Below are positions 35,725 through 44,720 of a DNA stretch of 64,000 nt, one piece after another. Position 1 is the stretch's first letter. Each line of letters starts with the position of its first letter. Origin of the DNA: Deltaproteobacteria bacterium (GTDB lineage: Bacteria > Myxococcota_A > Polyangia > GCA-2747355 > JADLHG01); assembly GCA_020848905.1 (NCBI GenBank), contig JADLHG010000008.1, forward strand, positions 1 to 64,000, read 5' to 3'. The notes beneath the pieces are model-generated. The model did not search any database, was not told the origin of the DNA, and saw only the letters and a program-made list of their open reading frames with translations. The translations under genes were made by a program, and so were the position numbers.

Positions 35725-37317
35725 ATGCTGACCTGGCGTCGCTGGCTGGCAGGCTGCGTCCTGCCGATGCTGCTCGTGTGTCTTGCGTCCGCCGAACGGG
35801 CGCCGAAACCGGGCCCAGCGCTCGAGTCGTCACTCCGCCTCGCCCCGCCACAACTGACGGCCCAGGAAGCCCGCCGCTTCATCGACCGGGTGGCGGTGCG
35901 CGAGAACCGCTTCTACCAGCCGGGGGTCGGCTACGACGGCCGGACCGGCGTGACCGTGGACGGCGTGGACATCGACTTCCACACGGGCAGGCCCGTCGCG
36001 GTGCGCAACTTCAGCGCGTCGTCCAAGGAGAGCGTGCACGTAGCGCTGCTCGTGAAGGCGCTGCGCGGAGATCGCACCGCAGAGCTGATGCTCTCCCCCG
36101 ATCCGCGCTACCCGGGCCGGGCCAGCTCGCGCGCTCTGGAAGTGCTGACGACAAAGATCGCGACCTACGAGCGCTTCAACCGCGAGTACCCGGGCTTCGG
36201 CGGCTTTCTGCCCTGGTACACCCTGCGCGACGGGCGGCTGGTGCCGATCCCGTCCGTGCGCGAGGGAGATGGCTGGGAGACGCGCGTGCCCGGCCTCGAC
36301 AACGGCCAGCTCGCCTGGTCGCTCTACTACGCCGCCAACGCGCTGCAGGAGCTCGGGCACCGGGACCTCGCCCGCCGCTACCGAGCCTACCTCGGAGTGC
36401 TCTCCCGCAACGTCGTCGACATCTTCTACGATCCGGCGTCGAAGCAGCTCCGCGCCGAGTCCACCATGGTGCGCGGCAACCGGCGCCCCCCCTCGAAAAA
36501 CGCCTACGCGACCAACGCGCGCAACCCGTACTACCTCGACGATTCCTACGAGGGGCTGCTGCTCTGCCACTTCGCCGACCTCTTCGGCGACTGGAGCAAG
36601 CATCCCGCCGGAAGAGACGCGATCTGGGCCACGCCGCGGCGCAAACCGGGCAGCTACACCACCGCCTCGGGGCAGAAGATCACCATCGCCAAGTCCTGGG
36701 TCGGCTCGAGCCACGAGGAGTGGGGCGAGCTCGTCCTGCCCTTCAACGCGCTGCCGCTCGACCGCCTGCTCTTCTCCAACGCCCAGCGCGTCCGCACGGC
36801 CTACTCGGCGGAGCACGGCATCCCGGGTCTCTTCGCCTCGACGCACAAGCCGATCGCGCCCACCGAGTCTCCCGAGTACGTCGGCCTCGCCGGTTTCTTC
36901 GCGCCGCGAGGGACGCTGGAACGCTCGCGCACGCGGAGCATCGTCGCGCCGTACGCGGCCTTCCCGCTGGCCCTCGAGCCGGGCGGCAAGCCGCTCTTCG
37001 CCACCTGGCTGAAGACGATGCTCGACGCGCCCCGCATGTTCGGACCCCTCGGCATGGGCGAGAGCTGCAGCGTCACCGGCGAAAAGATCGCGCCGTGCCT
37101 GACCTGGGACGGCAAGGCGCTCCCGATGCTGGCCTGGATGGGCGGCACGCGCGACGAGCTGCGGCGGTACCTGGCCCGCGACGGCAAGCTCGCGCCTTTC
37201 CTCGCCCGCGTCGAGGCGGACTATCGCCTCTTCGACGGCCTGGGGATCGAGGGAACGAAGCTGCCCCTGCGGGCGCCCACCGCGGCGGTGCCGTGGGCGA
37301 TCAGCGACTTCCGTTAG
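35725..37317 (+). CDS. Secreted glycoamylase/GH144-like glycosidase
   Basis: A 530-residue protein with a signal peptide (about 1-23). FGGFLPWY, VPGLDNGQLAWSLYYAANAL and the C-terminal block PYAAFPLALEP...FGPLGMGES resemble the alpha-helical barrel of the glycoamylase (PF10091) / GH144 group, which includes endo-beta-1,2-glucanases. The similarity is from motif memory, so the substrate is open. A periplasmic or secreted polysaccharide-degrading role fits the divergent oligosaccharide importer and GH35-like enzyme. ATG 35725 with GAGGT 5 nt upstream was chosen over a start 27 codons earlier that would overlap the promoter. Confidence 0.65.
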   Translation: MLTWRRWLAGCVLPMLLVCLASAERAPKPGPALESSLRLAPPQLTAQEARRFIDRVAVRENRFYQPGVGYDGRTGVTVDGVDIDFHTGRPVAVRNFSASSKESVHVALLVKALRGDRTAELMLSPDPRYPGRASSRALEVLTTKIATYERFNREYPGFGGFLPWYTLRDGRLVPIPSVREGDGWETRVPGLDNGQLAWSLYYAANALQELGHRDLARRYRAYLGVLSRNVVDIFYDPASKQLRAESTMVRGNRRPPSKNAYATNARNPYYLDDSYEGLLLCHFADLFGDWSKHPAGRDAIWATPRRKPGSYTTASGQKITIAKSWVGSSHEEWGELVLPFNALPLDRLLFSNAQRVRTAYSAEHGIPGLFASTHKPIAPTESPEYVGLAGFFAPRGTLERSRTRSIVAPYAAFPLALEPGGKPLFATWLKTMLDAPRMFGPLGMGESCSVTGEKIAPCLTWDGKALPMLAWMGGTRDELRRYLARDGKLAPFLARVEADYRLFDGLGIEGTKLPLRAPTAAVPWAISDFR

Positions 37318-37352
37318 CGCACGCCTCGGGAGACCACCGCAGGTCCGTCTCC

Positions 37353-37368
37353 GGGCACGGGCCTTGCT
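37353..37368 (+). promoter_or_regulatory. Sigma-54 (-24/-12) promoter of the IucC-like gene
   Basis: GGGCACGGGCCTTGCT matches the consensus except the first base. GG (37354-37355) and GC (37366-37367) are 10 nt apart. Predicted start near 37379, about 36 nt before the ATG at 37415, almost the same layout as the promoter of the preceding gene. Confidence 0.65.
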
Positions 37369-37414
37369 CAGATCCTGTCCGGCCGGACGAACGGTCGTCC
37401 ACCGTAGACGGGAA

Positions 37415-38860
37415 ATGTTCAAGCGATTTCCACGATTTCGCTTCGCAGCCCTGAGCCTTGCGCTGCTCGGATGGGGGCTATTGTCCCCAGCAGCCCTGGC
37501 GGCACCCAGGGCCACCGGCACTGCGCCCCCGGCCGGCCAGGGAGCCGCGCGGTCGAGGGCCTGGCGGCTGAGCGCTCTGCTCGAGTACGGGCGCGTCTAC
37601 GCCCAGCTCCAGCAACGGTTCAACGGCGAACGCCCCGTGGAGGAGCTTCAGAGCCTGATCACCTTGTCCTCGGCCCGTTCCGGACTCGCGCCGAACGCGC
37701 GCCTGTCCGACTCCGTGCCCTACTGGGACCTGGACCCCGCGCGTGCCCAAGGGATGGTGCAGCTCGTCGGAGATCCCCGGCGCAACCCCTTCGTCACCCC
37801 CGAAGGCAAGGTCCGCGTGCGGGTGCACTACATGAATCAAGAAGATCGCGCGCGGCTCGAGAAGATCCTCGGCGCGCCCGCGGGCTTCGAGCCAGCCACC
37901 ATGCTCAGCTCGTACCGCACGCTGCTCGTGGAGACGAGCCGCGGGCCGGAGATCCTCAAGTTCTCCGGCAAGGGGGTCCTCACCACCACGAACGACGCCT
38001 ACGGAGCCAAGATCCTGACCGCGGAACAGGTGCAGCGCGCCGTCGCCGCGGCGAAGCAGACCCGACGCTACGGCGCCTTCGTCAACGAGCCGGCCGGCCT
38101 CGTCCTCACGCTCGGCGACGGGCAGGACCCCATCGTGATGCTCGCGCGTCGGGTACCCGTCGCGAAGCGGGGCTATCGCAAGGGGGACGTGGTGCTCCCC
38201 GAGCACGTCCTCTCCGACCCCGAGTTCGCCACCACGGAGCTCGGCCAGGCCATCTTCGCCCGCCATGGCTCGCAGGCGCGGTGGTTCCGCAAGGAGCTGG
38301 CGCCAGCGGTCGCCGACCTGCTCCTCCGCTCGCTCACCCGCTCGTTCCTCCACGCGGAGGTGCACCCGCAAAATCTGGACGTCATCGTGGACCGCCACGG
38401 GCGGGTCGTGGAGGTGCAGCTCAAGGACCTGCAGGACCTCCAGAACGACCTCGTCGCGCGCGCGGCGGCGCGGCGGAAGCCCCTCGCGTGGACGGGGTGG
38501 ACCATCACGAGCGAGGTCACCGACAGGGGCTTCGCGGACTACTACTCCGACTATTTCGGGCAGCTCGGCAACGTCCCCGACGCCAGCACCGGCAAGGACA
38601 AACCGAACGCCACGAACCCGTTCTCGGCCATCGTCATGCGGCAGCTCCTGCAGCGCGCCAGGAGCCTGCCGGCTCTGCAGCGCCTGGCAGACACGCTGGA
38701 GTACCAGGCGGCCTTCGCGCCGAGGAGCTGGCGCCAGCCGATGGCGATCTTCGCGCTGCTGCGCCGCATGCTCATCGACAGCGGCGCCCTCCGTCGAAAG
38801 ACGGCTCACCCGCCCCCTGCGAAGGATGGAGCGCCAGGTGCCCTCGCTGGCGCGCCTTAA
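37415..38860 (+). CDS. Exported IucA/IucC-like protein (function unknown)
   Basis: A 481-residue protein with a signal peptide ending near SPAALAAP. The body recalls the siderophore-synthetase (IucA/IucC) fold: SSYRT (165-169) with ILKFSGKGVLTTTND (about 180-194) parallels the family's ATP-binding SS-RT...KLS...T block, and HAEVHPQN (313-320) followed by VQLKDLQD (334-341) parallels its HGQN...RD catalytic block. True IucA/IucC enzymes are cytoplasmic, so an exported version is unusual and may have lost ligase activity or act as a kinase-like enzyme. This is inference without alignment. It shares its promoter type with the preceding gene; the TonB system follows at 39-45 kb. ATG 37415 starts the signal peptide. 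Confidence 0.55.
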   Translation: MFKRFPRFRFAALSLALLGWGLLSPAALAAPRATGTAPPAGQGAARSRAWRLSALLEYGRVYAQLQQRFNGERPVEELQSLITLSSARSGLAPNARLSDSVPYWDLDPARAQGMVQLVGDPRRNPFVTPEGKVRVRVHYMNQEDRARLEKILGAPAGFEPATMLSSYRTLLVETSRGPEILKFSGKGVLTTTNDAYGAKILTAEQVQRAVAAAKQTRRYGAFVNEPAGLVLTLGDGQDPIVMLARRVPVAKRGYRKGDVVLPEHVLSDPEFATTELGQAIFARHGSQARWFRKELAPAVADLLLRSLTRSFLHAEVHPQNLDVIVDRHGRVVEVQLKDLQDLQNDLVARAAARRKPLAWTGWTITSEVTDRGFADYYSDYFGQLGNVPDASTGKDKPNATNPFSAIVMRQLLQRARSLPALQRLADTLEYQAAFAPRSWRQPMAIFALLRRMLIDSGALRRKTAHPPPAKDGAPGALAGAP

Positions 38861-38893
38861 CGGAACCGGGGCGGTCGCGCCGCTACGCCGAGG

Positions 38894-39127
38894 CTACCTG
38901 CGCGGGCAGCGGCACTTTCCTCCGCCGATGTAGAAGCAGCCGGGCCGGCAGGTGTACTTGGGACACTTGCACATGCCTCCGCCCGAGTAGTAGCAGCCCG
39001 GACGGCAGCGGAACTTCACGCAGCGCCCGCCGGAATGGCTCCAGCCGGGAGGACAGCGCCGGGCCTCTGCCTCGGCCGCAAAGATCAGCAAGAACAGCCC
39101 CACGAGTGCCACGGCCAGCGCACGCAT
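38894..39127 (-). CDS. Small cationic Cys-rich secreted protein
   Basis: A 77-residue precursor: signal peptide ending AEAEA (about 1-22), mature part of about 55 residues with ten Cys and many Arg/Lys. Two tandem repeats share the pattern CRPGC(Y/F)Y-x-GGG-x-C-(K/R)-CP. Five disulfides are likely, giving a knottin-like compact fold; toxin, antimicrobial or surface roles are all possible and none is shown. GGAGGAGGG just upstream supports the ATG at 39127. A longer open frame running to 40048 is the shadow of the next gene. It lies convergent to the IucC-like gene and downstream of the TonB operon. Confidence 0.8.
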   Translation of the reverse strand: MRALAVALVGLFLLIFAAEAEARRCPPGWSHSGGRCVKFRCRPGCYYSGGGMCKCPKYTCRPGCFYIGGGKCRCPRR

Positions 39128-39228
39128 CCTCACCCTCCTCCGCGAGCGATCAAGAACGATCAGATGGGAAGGATCGAGGGTAGCGCCAGCCACGCGAGGG
39201 CAGCAAGATCGATCGTGCGCGACAGCGC

Positions 39229-40131
39229 CTACTTCACCTCGACCGTGGCGCTCCACCATCCGACCCCACCGCGGTCGTCTCGCACCACCACCCACAGCGT
39301 CACCAGGCCGAGCTCCTTGGGAGCCTTCCACGTCGTGAAGACCTCGTCCACCTTGCGGTTGGTGACGAAGGGCGACGGCTTCCCACCGGTCGTGTTGTCC
39401 TTGAGCGCACCGCGCGTGGCGAAGAACGAATAGGTCAGGAACTCGTCGAGCGTGCGGCTCCCGCCCGAGAAGGTGAGCACGCGGTACTTCTCCTTCGCGT
39501 CCGGCGCCGGCTCGGGGAGGAGCTTCACCTCCGCCTCGGGCTTCACCGTCCAACCGGCTACAGGCTCGCGATCGTCGGCCTTCACGCGTGCGAGCGAGGG
39601 ATTGCGGTTCGGCGCCTTGTCGAGGGGCTGCGTGTAGCCGTAAACCACGCGTTTGATGGCCCAGACCTCTTCGCTCCCCTTCTTGACCCGCAGCTCCACG
39701 AGCACTGGCACCCCGCCGAAGCCGCGAAAGGGGTCCTTCTTGAGCGCCTGCTGCGCCAGCTGCTCGTGAAAGGGCAGCTCCGCCCGAATGGCGTCCAGCC
39801 GGCCGCGGCCGCTCGCGAGGCGAACCTTGTACGTCGCCTCGTCGCAGTTCTGGTCCTCGGCGGTGCAGCCCGAGAGCTCCCAGTCCACGAGCTCCGCCGG
39901 GGCGCGCGGGTCCACCACGAGCGCGTCTATCCGCACCGGGCCGAAGGCCGTGCTCCCGGGGAGCACGAGCTGCTCCTGCGGGTCGGCCCGCACGGCGAGG
40001 ATGCGCAGGTCCTTCACCTCGGAGATCTTCTCGAAGTCGGGCGTGCAACCGACGAGCCCGAGGCCCAGCACGACCGCCGCCTTCGCGGCCCTCCCGATTG
40101 CCATGACTCCACGCACGTCGCTGCCGCGCAT
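39229..40131 (-). CDS. Lipoprotein of the TonB receptor operon
   Basis: A 300-residue lipoprotein with LGLVGC as lipobox (Cys29 from the first Met). The body is beta-rich with phrases such as VRIDALVVDP and LVTLWVVVRDDRGGVGWWS, suggesting one or two Ig-like domains. Its ATG at 40131 overlaps the receptor stop (TGATG), so it is translated with the receptor and is probably an outer-membrane accessory, comparable in position to substrate-capturing lipoproteins of other TonB systems. An alternative ATG at 40104 keeps the signal peptide. Ligand unknown. Confidence 0.75.
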   Translation of the reverse strand: MRGSDVRGVMAIGRAAKAAVVLGLGLVGCTPDFEKISEVKDLRILAVRADPQEQLVLPGSTAFGPVRIDALVVDPRAPAELVDWELSGCTAEDQNCDEATYKVRLASGRGRLDAIRAELPFHEQLAQQALKKDPFRGFGGVPVLVELRVKKGSEEVWAIKRVVYGYTQPLDKAPNRNPSLARVKADDREPVAGWTVKPEAEVKLLPEPAPDAKEKYRVLTFSGGSRTLDEFLTYSFFATRGALKDNTTGGKPSPFVTNRKVDEVFTTWKAPKELGLVTLWVVVRDDRGGVGWWSATVEVK

Positions 40132-42797
40132 CAGAAACTCCCCTTCACGCCGAAGGTCGGCAGGATGGGCAGCCCCCGGACGTTGCCCGACTGCCGGAAG
40201 CGGTAGTCGAACATCGTGGCCTCGGGGTTCTCTGCGTTGTAGACGTTCTGCACGTCGAGATAGGCCGAGAGCCGCCAGAGCCGGAAGAGCCAGGTCTTCT
40301 CGATCCGCAGGTCGAGCTGGTGAAAGAGCGGCCGGTTCTCCGACCGCTCGACGCCAAAGAGCTGACGATAGAAGCCGCCGTCAGCGTCGAAGAAGCCCCC
40401 GAGGACCGGCGTCTCCGGGCGCCCCGAGACGAGGCGGAAGCGCAGCCCCGCCTCCCAGCCGCTCCCGAAACGAACGCTCCCCACGAGCGTGAGGATGTGC
40501 GTCTGGTCGAAGGCGAAGCGCACCGCCTCGCCATCGGCGCGGCGCTTGGCCAGCGAGCGCGACAGCGTGTAGGCCAGCCAGCCGTAGAAGTGGCGCGTCA
40601 GCTCGTGCTTGACCATCAGCTCGAGGCCGAAGGAGGAGCCGCCCCCCTCGTTCGTGTAGTAGAGGGGCTTCGGCTGGCCGTTCTCGAAGCGCACCTGATT
40701 GGAGCGAATCCCCTGCCCGTAGCGGTCGAGGTAGTAGCCCGTCGCGTTCACGCTCAGGTTGGCGGTGATCCCCTGCTCCACCCCCAGGCTGTAGTGCGCG
40801 GCGTGCTCGAGCTGCAGGTTGGGGTTGCCCGTCACCTCGTTGGTCACCGCGGGGCTCGGCGCCTGCGAATAGAGCCCCACGGCGGCCTTCAACGTGGTGC
40901 GCCGCCAGAGCGAGTACCGCGCCGTGAGCCGCGGATCGAGCGCCAGCCGTGCGTTGCCGAAGTAGTAGATCGTGTCGAAGCGCAGGCCCGGCATGATCTG
41001 CAAGCGGTCGGTGAGATCGACGATCGCGTCCAGGTAGAGCGCGGCGCCGCCGATGACGGCCTTCACGTCCACGGGCTGCGTCTCCCCGGTGGTCTGCCCG
41101 CCGAGGAACCCGCCCCCCCCCGCGCCCCCTCCGGAGACCGGCGCCCCCGGATTGCGGTAGTCCACGAGCACCGGGATCTGCGCCTGGAAGAGGGACTGCG
41201 TCACCTCCACGTCGGCCCCGACGCGCAGCCGGATCCCCTTGCGCACGAGCCCCTCCAGGTCCCAGCGCAGCCCCCAGGTCAGGTTCTTGAGGTCGAGCGA
41301 GGACTCGCCGCTCGAGAAGTTCGTCATCCAGAAGCCGAAGGCCGGGGAGAGCTTCGAGCTCCAGCGCGGGCCGAGCTGCTTGCGCCACATGCCCTGGAGG
41401 CGGTGAAAGGTGACCTTGGAGTCGAGGCTGACGGCCAGGTTCTCCTTCGGCTCGTTCGAGGCGATGGCCAGCGCGTCATCGGACCCGAGGGCGAGGAGGT
41501 AGAGCTGATCGTCGCCGGCCAGGTCCACGTCCAGGCGAAGCTGGTAGTCGTAGTACACGGGCACGACGGTGGTCGCGCTGCGGCTCGTGGCCTTGAGGAC
41601 CACCGGCAGGATGGCGTCGATGTACGAGCGACGCGCCGCCGCGGCCACGCTCACCTTGGACGAAATCGGAACGTTCAAGAAGAGCGAGGCGTTCAGCAGG
41701 TTGATGTCGGCCGCCCCCTGCCACTGTCGGGTGAAGGTGTTGCGCGTGGCCACGTCCACCACGCCCGCGGTGAGGCGGTTGTAGCGGGCGTCCGCGTTCC
41801 CCGGGTAGTAGTCGATGCGGTCGAGGAACTGCGAGTTCAGGACCGACGGCCCGCCGAGGAAGTGGTAGAGGATCGGAATCCGGTGCCCGTCGAGGTAGAC
41901 GCCGGAGTCGTTCGGCGGCGCGCCGCGGATGAGGAGCGCGCCTCCGACGTAGGGGACCCTCGCCACCCCGGGCAGGTTCTCGATCACGCGCAGCGGATCG
42001 CCGAAGGTGCCGGGGACCGTGGTGAGCTGCTCGCGGCGCAGGCTCACGCGGGAGACGGTCGTCTGGCGGCGCTTGCCGCGCACCACCGTCTCGTACTCGC
42101 TCACGTTCAGCCGGGGCAGGTAGAAGTCGATGCGGGTCTGCTCGCCCGCGCGAACCACCACCTGGACCGTTTCGCGCTTGTGCTCGAGGGAGATGGCCTG
42201 TACGCGATAGGTGCCGGGGGCGAGGTCTCGAACCACGAAGCGCCCGCGCTCGTCGGCCTTGACCTCGACGCCGGCCTCCATCACGGCCACCGCCGCCCCC
42301 TCGACCGGAAGCCGCGTCCCCTGCTCGCGCACGCGCCCGACGACCACGTCGCGGCCGCGTTCCCGCTCCTTCGCGTCCAGCATCCACTCCGGGAGGCGCG
42401 GCACCCACTTGCGGTCGAGGGCGAAGCGGTACGCGTAGCGCACGCGGACCGGCCCCGGCTTGCCGTCGAGCTCGGCCGGAGAGAAGACGAAGCGGCGCAC
42501 GGCGTCCACCGCGGCCGCGTCGAGCTCGGGGGAGACGGAGGTGAGCACCTTCACCGCGCCCACCTTGCCGCGCGCGTCGAGGTCGATCTGCAAGAGCACC
42601 GTCCCCTCGACGCCGTTCTTCTGCGCGAGGGGCGGATAGACCGCCGGGACGAAGGTGCGGAGCTCGGGGGGCCTCGTGATCTTCGGGGGCGCGGCGCGCT
42701 TGACCTCCTCGCGCACCCCTTCCTGGGCGAGGGCCGGCGGCACGCCGCCGAGGAGCGAGGCGCAGAGAACCAGGTACCGTGTCACACAACGCCGCAT
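40131..42797 (-). CDS. TonB-dependent receptor with N-terminal TonB-C-like domain
   Basis: An 888-residue outer-membrane receptor. After a signal peptide (about 1-24): a TonB C-terminal-like domain (about 48-126, YPPLAQKNGVEGTVLLQIDLD...VDAVRRFVFSPA), a carboxypeptidase-regulatory domain (about 150-235), the plug (about 255-365, with VIENLPGVARVPYVGGALLIRG) and a beta-barrel to the C-terminus. Receptors normally interact with a separate TonB; carrying a TonB-C-like domain on the periplasmic N-terminus is unusual. ATG 42797 lies 7 nt after the tonB stop. Substrate is not readable; the IucC-like neighbour hints at metal chelates, the glycosidase region at oligosaccharides. Confidence 0.88.
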   Translation of the reverse strand: MRRCVTRYLVLCASLLGGVPPALAQEGVREEVKRAAPPKITRPPELRTFVPAVYPPLAQKNGVEGTVLLQIDLDARGKVGAVKVLTSVSPELDAAAVDAVRRFVFSPAELDGKPGPVRVRYAYRFALDRKWVPRLPEWMLDAKERERGRDVVVGRVREQGTRLPVEGAAVAVMEAGVEVKADERGRFVVRDLAPGTYRVQAISLEHKRETVQVVVRAGEQTRIDFYLPRLNVSEYETVVRGKRRQTTVSRVSLRREQLTTVPGTFGDPLRVIENLPGVARVPYVGGALLIRGAPPNDSGVYLDGHRIPILYHFLGGPSVLNSQFLDRIDYYPGNADARYNRLTAGVVDVATRNTFTRQWQGAADINLLNASLFLNVPISSKVSVAAAARRSYIDAILPVVLKATSRSATTVVPVYYDYQLRLDVDLAGDDQLYLLALGSDDALAIASNEPKENLAVSLDSKVTFHRLQGMWRKQLGPRWSSKLSPAFGFWMTNFSSGESSLDLKNLTWGLRWDLEGLVRKGIRLRVGADVEVTQSLFQAQIPVLVDYRNPGAPVSGGGAGGGGFLGGQTTGETQPVDVKAVIGGAALYLDAIVDLTDRLQIMPGLRFDTIYYFGNARLALDPRLTARYSLWRRTTLKAAVGLYSQAPSPAVTNEVTGNPNLQLEHAAHYSLGVEQGITANLSVNATGYYLDRYGQGIRSNQVRFENGQPKPLYYTNEGGGSSFGLELMVKHELTRHFYGWLAYTLSRSLAKRRADGEAVRFAFDQTHILTLVGSVRFGSGWEAGLRFRLVSGRPETPVLGGFFDADGGFYRQLFGVERSENRPLFHQLDLRIEKTWLFRLWRLSAYLDVQNVYNAENPEATMFDYRFRQSGNVRGLPILPTFGVKGSF

Positions 42798-42804
42798 GGT
42801 CCCG

Positions 42805-43590
42805 TCAGTCCAGCACGAAGGTGAAGGTATAGGGGATCTTGACCGCCACGGCCGTGCCACCCACGCGGGCCGGCGCGAAGAGCATCTGCTTCGCGGCGAC
42901 GACTGCGGCTGCGTCGAGCTCCGGATGCAGCCCACGGATCACGCGCGCCGCAGTCACCTTCCCCGCCCCGTCCACGGAGAGCTCGAGCACCACGCGCCCC
43001 TCGATGCCGAGCTCGCGCACCCGCTCGGGGTAGGTGGCCTCGATGCGCCGGAGCACCTGCGGCATGGTGGTCACCACCGCCACGGGCGCCTGCTCGCCCT
43101 TCTGGTAGTCCTTCTTGAAGCCGCGCCCCTCGCGCGTCCCCTGCCCCACGCGCCTCGCTCCCGGCGTGACGGGCCCTTTCGGCGCGGCCGGCACCTGCAC
43201 CCCCTGCCCCGCCGGAGCGCGCGTTCCTCCGGCCATGTCCACGCCCGGGACGGCGGCCCCCGTGTCGGGCGCGGCCGGGGTCTTCGACGCGGGGTCCCCC
43301 TCGGGCGGCGGCTCCGCGGGCTTCTTGGCGGGCACCTCCACCTCGCTCGGCGTGACCTTGCGCCGCGTCGCGCGCCGCGGTGGTTCCGGGGGCTTCGGCT
43401 CCTCGGGCCTGGGCGTAGGAGGCGTGACGGCCCGCCGCTCGGGGAGCTTCCGCGAGGTCAGCTCGATGGGCGGTCGCCGCTCCGGGGCTGGAGGCTGCGG
43501 CAGGAGCGCGGTGAGGAGCGCGAGAGCGCCGTGGACCGCGAAGGTCACGAGCCAGGGGAGAACCCGGGCGGGCTTTTCTTCCGAGCGCAC
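42805..43590 (-). CDS. tonB: TonB energy-transducing protein
   Basis: A 261-residue inner-membrane-anchored periplasmic protein: N-terminal helix (about 10-30), Pro-rich spacer (about 32-150, many PP, EPKP and PAKKP units) and the TonB C-terminal domain (about 180-261, YPERVRELGIEGRVVLELSVDG). It transmits proton-motive energy from ExbBD to the receptor. The first codon is a GTG at 43590; no ATG is available near the helix. It sits between exbD and its receptor, so the set is dedicated. Confidence 0.9.
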   Translation of the reverse strand: MRSEEKPARVLPWLVTFAVHGALALLTALLPQPPAPERRPPIELTSRKLPERRAVTPPTPRPEEPKPPEPPRRATRRKVTPSEVEVPAKKPAEPPPEGDPASKTPAAPDTGAAVPGVDMAGGTRAPAGQGVQVPAAPKGPVTPGARRVGQGTREGRGFKKDYQKGEQAPVAVVTTMPQVLRRIEATYPERVRELGIEGRVVLELSVDGAGKVTAARVIRGLHPELDAAAVVAAKQMLFAPARVGGTAVAVKIPYTFTFVLD

Positions 43591-43617
43591 GAGCGCGGCT
43601 TCCGCGGCGAACAGGAG

Positions 43618-44043
43618 CTACTTCTCCGGCTTGAGCACGTTGATGGCGAACTTGATGACCCCCTCCGCGCGCACGAGATCCAGCACCTGCACCACGCGGC
43701 CGTGGGGCACGGCGCGGTCCGCGGCGATGATCGCCTCCAGCGCGTCCCCCTTGCCCCTCCGGTCCCGGATGAAGGCCCGCACCTTCCCCTCGTCCGACGG
43801 CTCGCCGTTCAGGGCGAGCTTGCCGTCGGCGTACACGATGAGCGCGAGGAGCGAGGTGGCTTTCGACTCGCCCGTGCTCGCTTCGGGGAGCTTCACCTCC
43901 ATGGAGTCGCGCACGATATAGGTCGCCGTGACCATGAAGATGATGAGCAACACGAGCATGATGTCCACGAGCGGCGTGACGTTGATGTCGGTGATGAGTC
44001 GCCGCCCGCGGGTGTGGCCGCCCGAGAGGTTCCCGCCCGCCAT
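43618..44043 (-). CDS. exbD: ExbD biopolymer transport protein
   Basis: A 141-residue protein with one N-terminal membrane helix (about 21-43). Asp27 in INVTPLVDIMLVLLI corresponds to the proton-conducting Asp of ExbD. The periplasmic domain ends in VIKFAINV. It follows exbB after 5 nt and forms the motor with it. Confidence 0.92.
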   Translation of the reverse strand: MAGGNLSGGHTRGRRLITDINVTPLVDIMLVLLIIFMVTATYIVRDSMEVKLPEASTGESKATSLLALIVYADGKLALNGEPSDEGKVRAFIRDRRGKGDALEAIIAADRAVPHGRVVQVLDLVRAEGVIKFAINVLKPEK

Positions 44044-44048
44044 GACGC

Positions 44049-44720
44049 TCAGGCCCCCTGCGCGGAGGAGCGCGGTGCTGGCGCCTCCTCGCGGGACGCC
44101 GTGGCGCGGCCCGGAGCTCCCGCCAGCACGGCCTGCGCGAGCGCCTCGGTGATCGACAACGCGTGGTCCACCTGCTTCTGGAAGTAGTTGAAGGCGATCA
44201 CGGCCGGGATGGCCACGAAGAGGCCGACCGCGGTGGCCACGAGGGCCTCCGAGATGCCCGCCATCACCGCCTTGGTACCGGTGGTGCTCCCCATGGACAG
44301 GTCGTTGAAGGCCCGAATGATGCCGAGCACCGTGCCGAAGAGGCCCACGAAGGGGGCGTTGCTCCCGAGCGTGCCGAGAAAGGTGAGCCGCCGCTCGAGC
44401 CGCAGCCGCTCCCGGGCGAGCGAGCTGGCCACGATGCGCTCCGCCGCGTCACGATCGGCCGGCGACCGACCGGCCAGAGCGGCGGTGATCGTCGGATCGG
44501 CGGAGTCGAGAATAGTCTTCTCGAGCCGCTTCGCGTCGCCGCCGCCGAGCAGCGGGGTGAGCGCCTCGTCGAGGGCGTCGAGGGCGCGGCGCTTGCGGCG
44601 GAAGAAGAGGAACCGCTCGGCGGCGAGAGCCAGGGAGAGCACGGAGAGGAGGAGCAGAAGCACCATCACCCACTCGCTCCCCCCGGCGACGGTCACACGC
44701 AGAAGTTTTTCGGTAAGCAT
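44049..44720 (-). CDS. exbB: ExbB/TolQ/MotA-type proton channel
   Basis: A 223-residue membrane protein with three helices and the conserved segments ERFLFFRRKRR after helix 1, NAPFVGLFGTVLGIIRAF and ISEALVATAVGLFVAIPAVIAFNYF. It is first in the five-gene operon exbB-exbD-tonB-receptor-lipoprotein (44720 down to 39229), and its association with a TonB rather than TolA supports ExbB. AGGA lies 6-7 nt before the ATG. Confidence 0.92.
   Translation of the reverse strand: MLTEKLLRVTVAGGSEWVMVLLLLLSVLSLALAAERFLFFRRKRRALDALDEALTPLLGGGDAKRLEKTILDSADPTITAALAGRSPADRDAAERIVASSLARERLRLERRLTFLGTLGSNAPFVGLFGTVLGIIRAFNDLSMGSTTGTKAVMAGISEALVATAVGLFVAIPAVIAFNYFQKQVDHALSITEALAQAVLAGAPGRATASREEAPAPRSSAQGA

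Noticed and set aside
38894-40048. 384-residue version of the small Cys-rich protein
   Set aside because: Only the last 77 codons have a signal peptide, ribosome site and Cys pattern; the rest is out-of-frame reading of the 39229-40131 gene.
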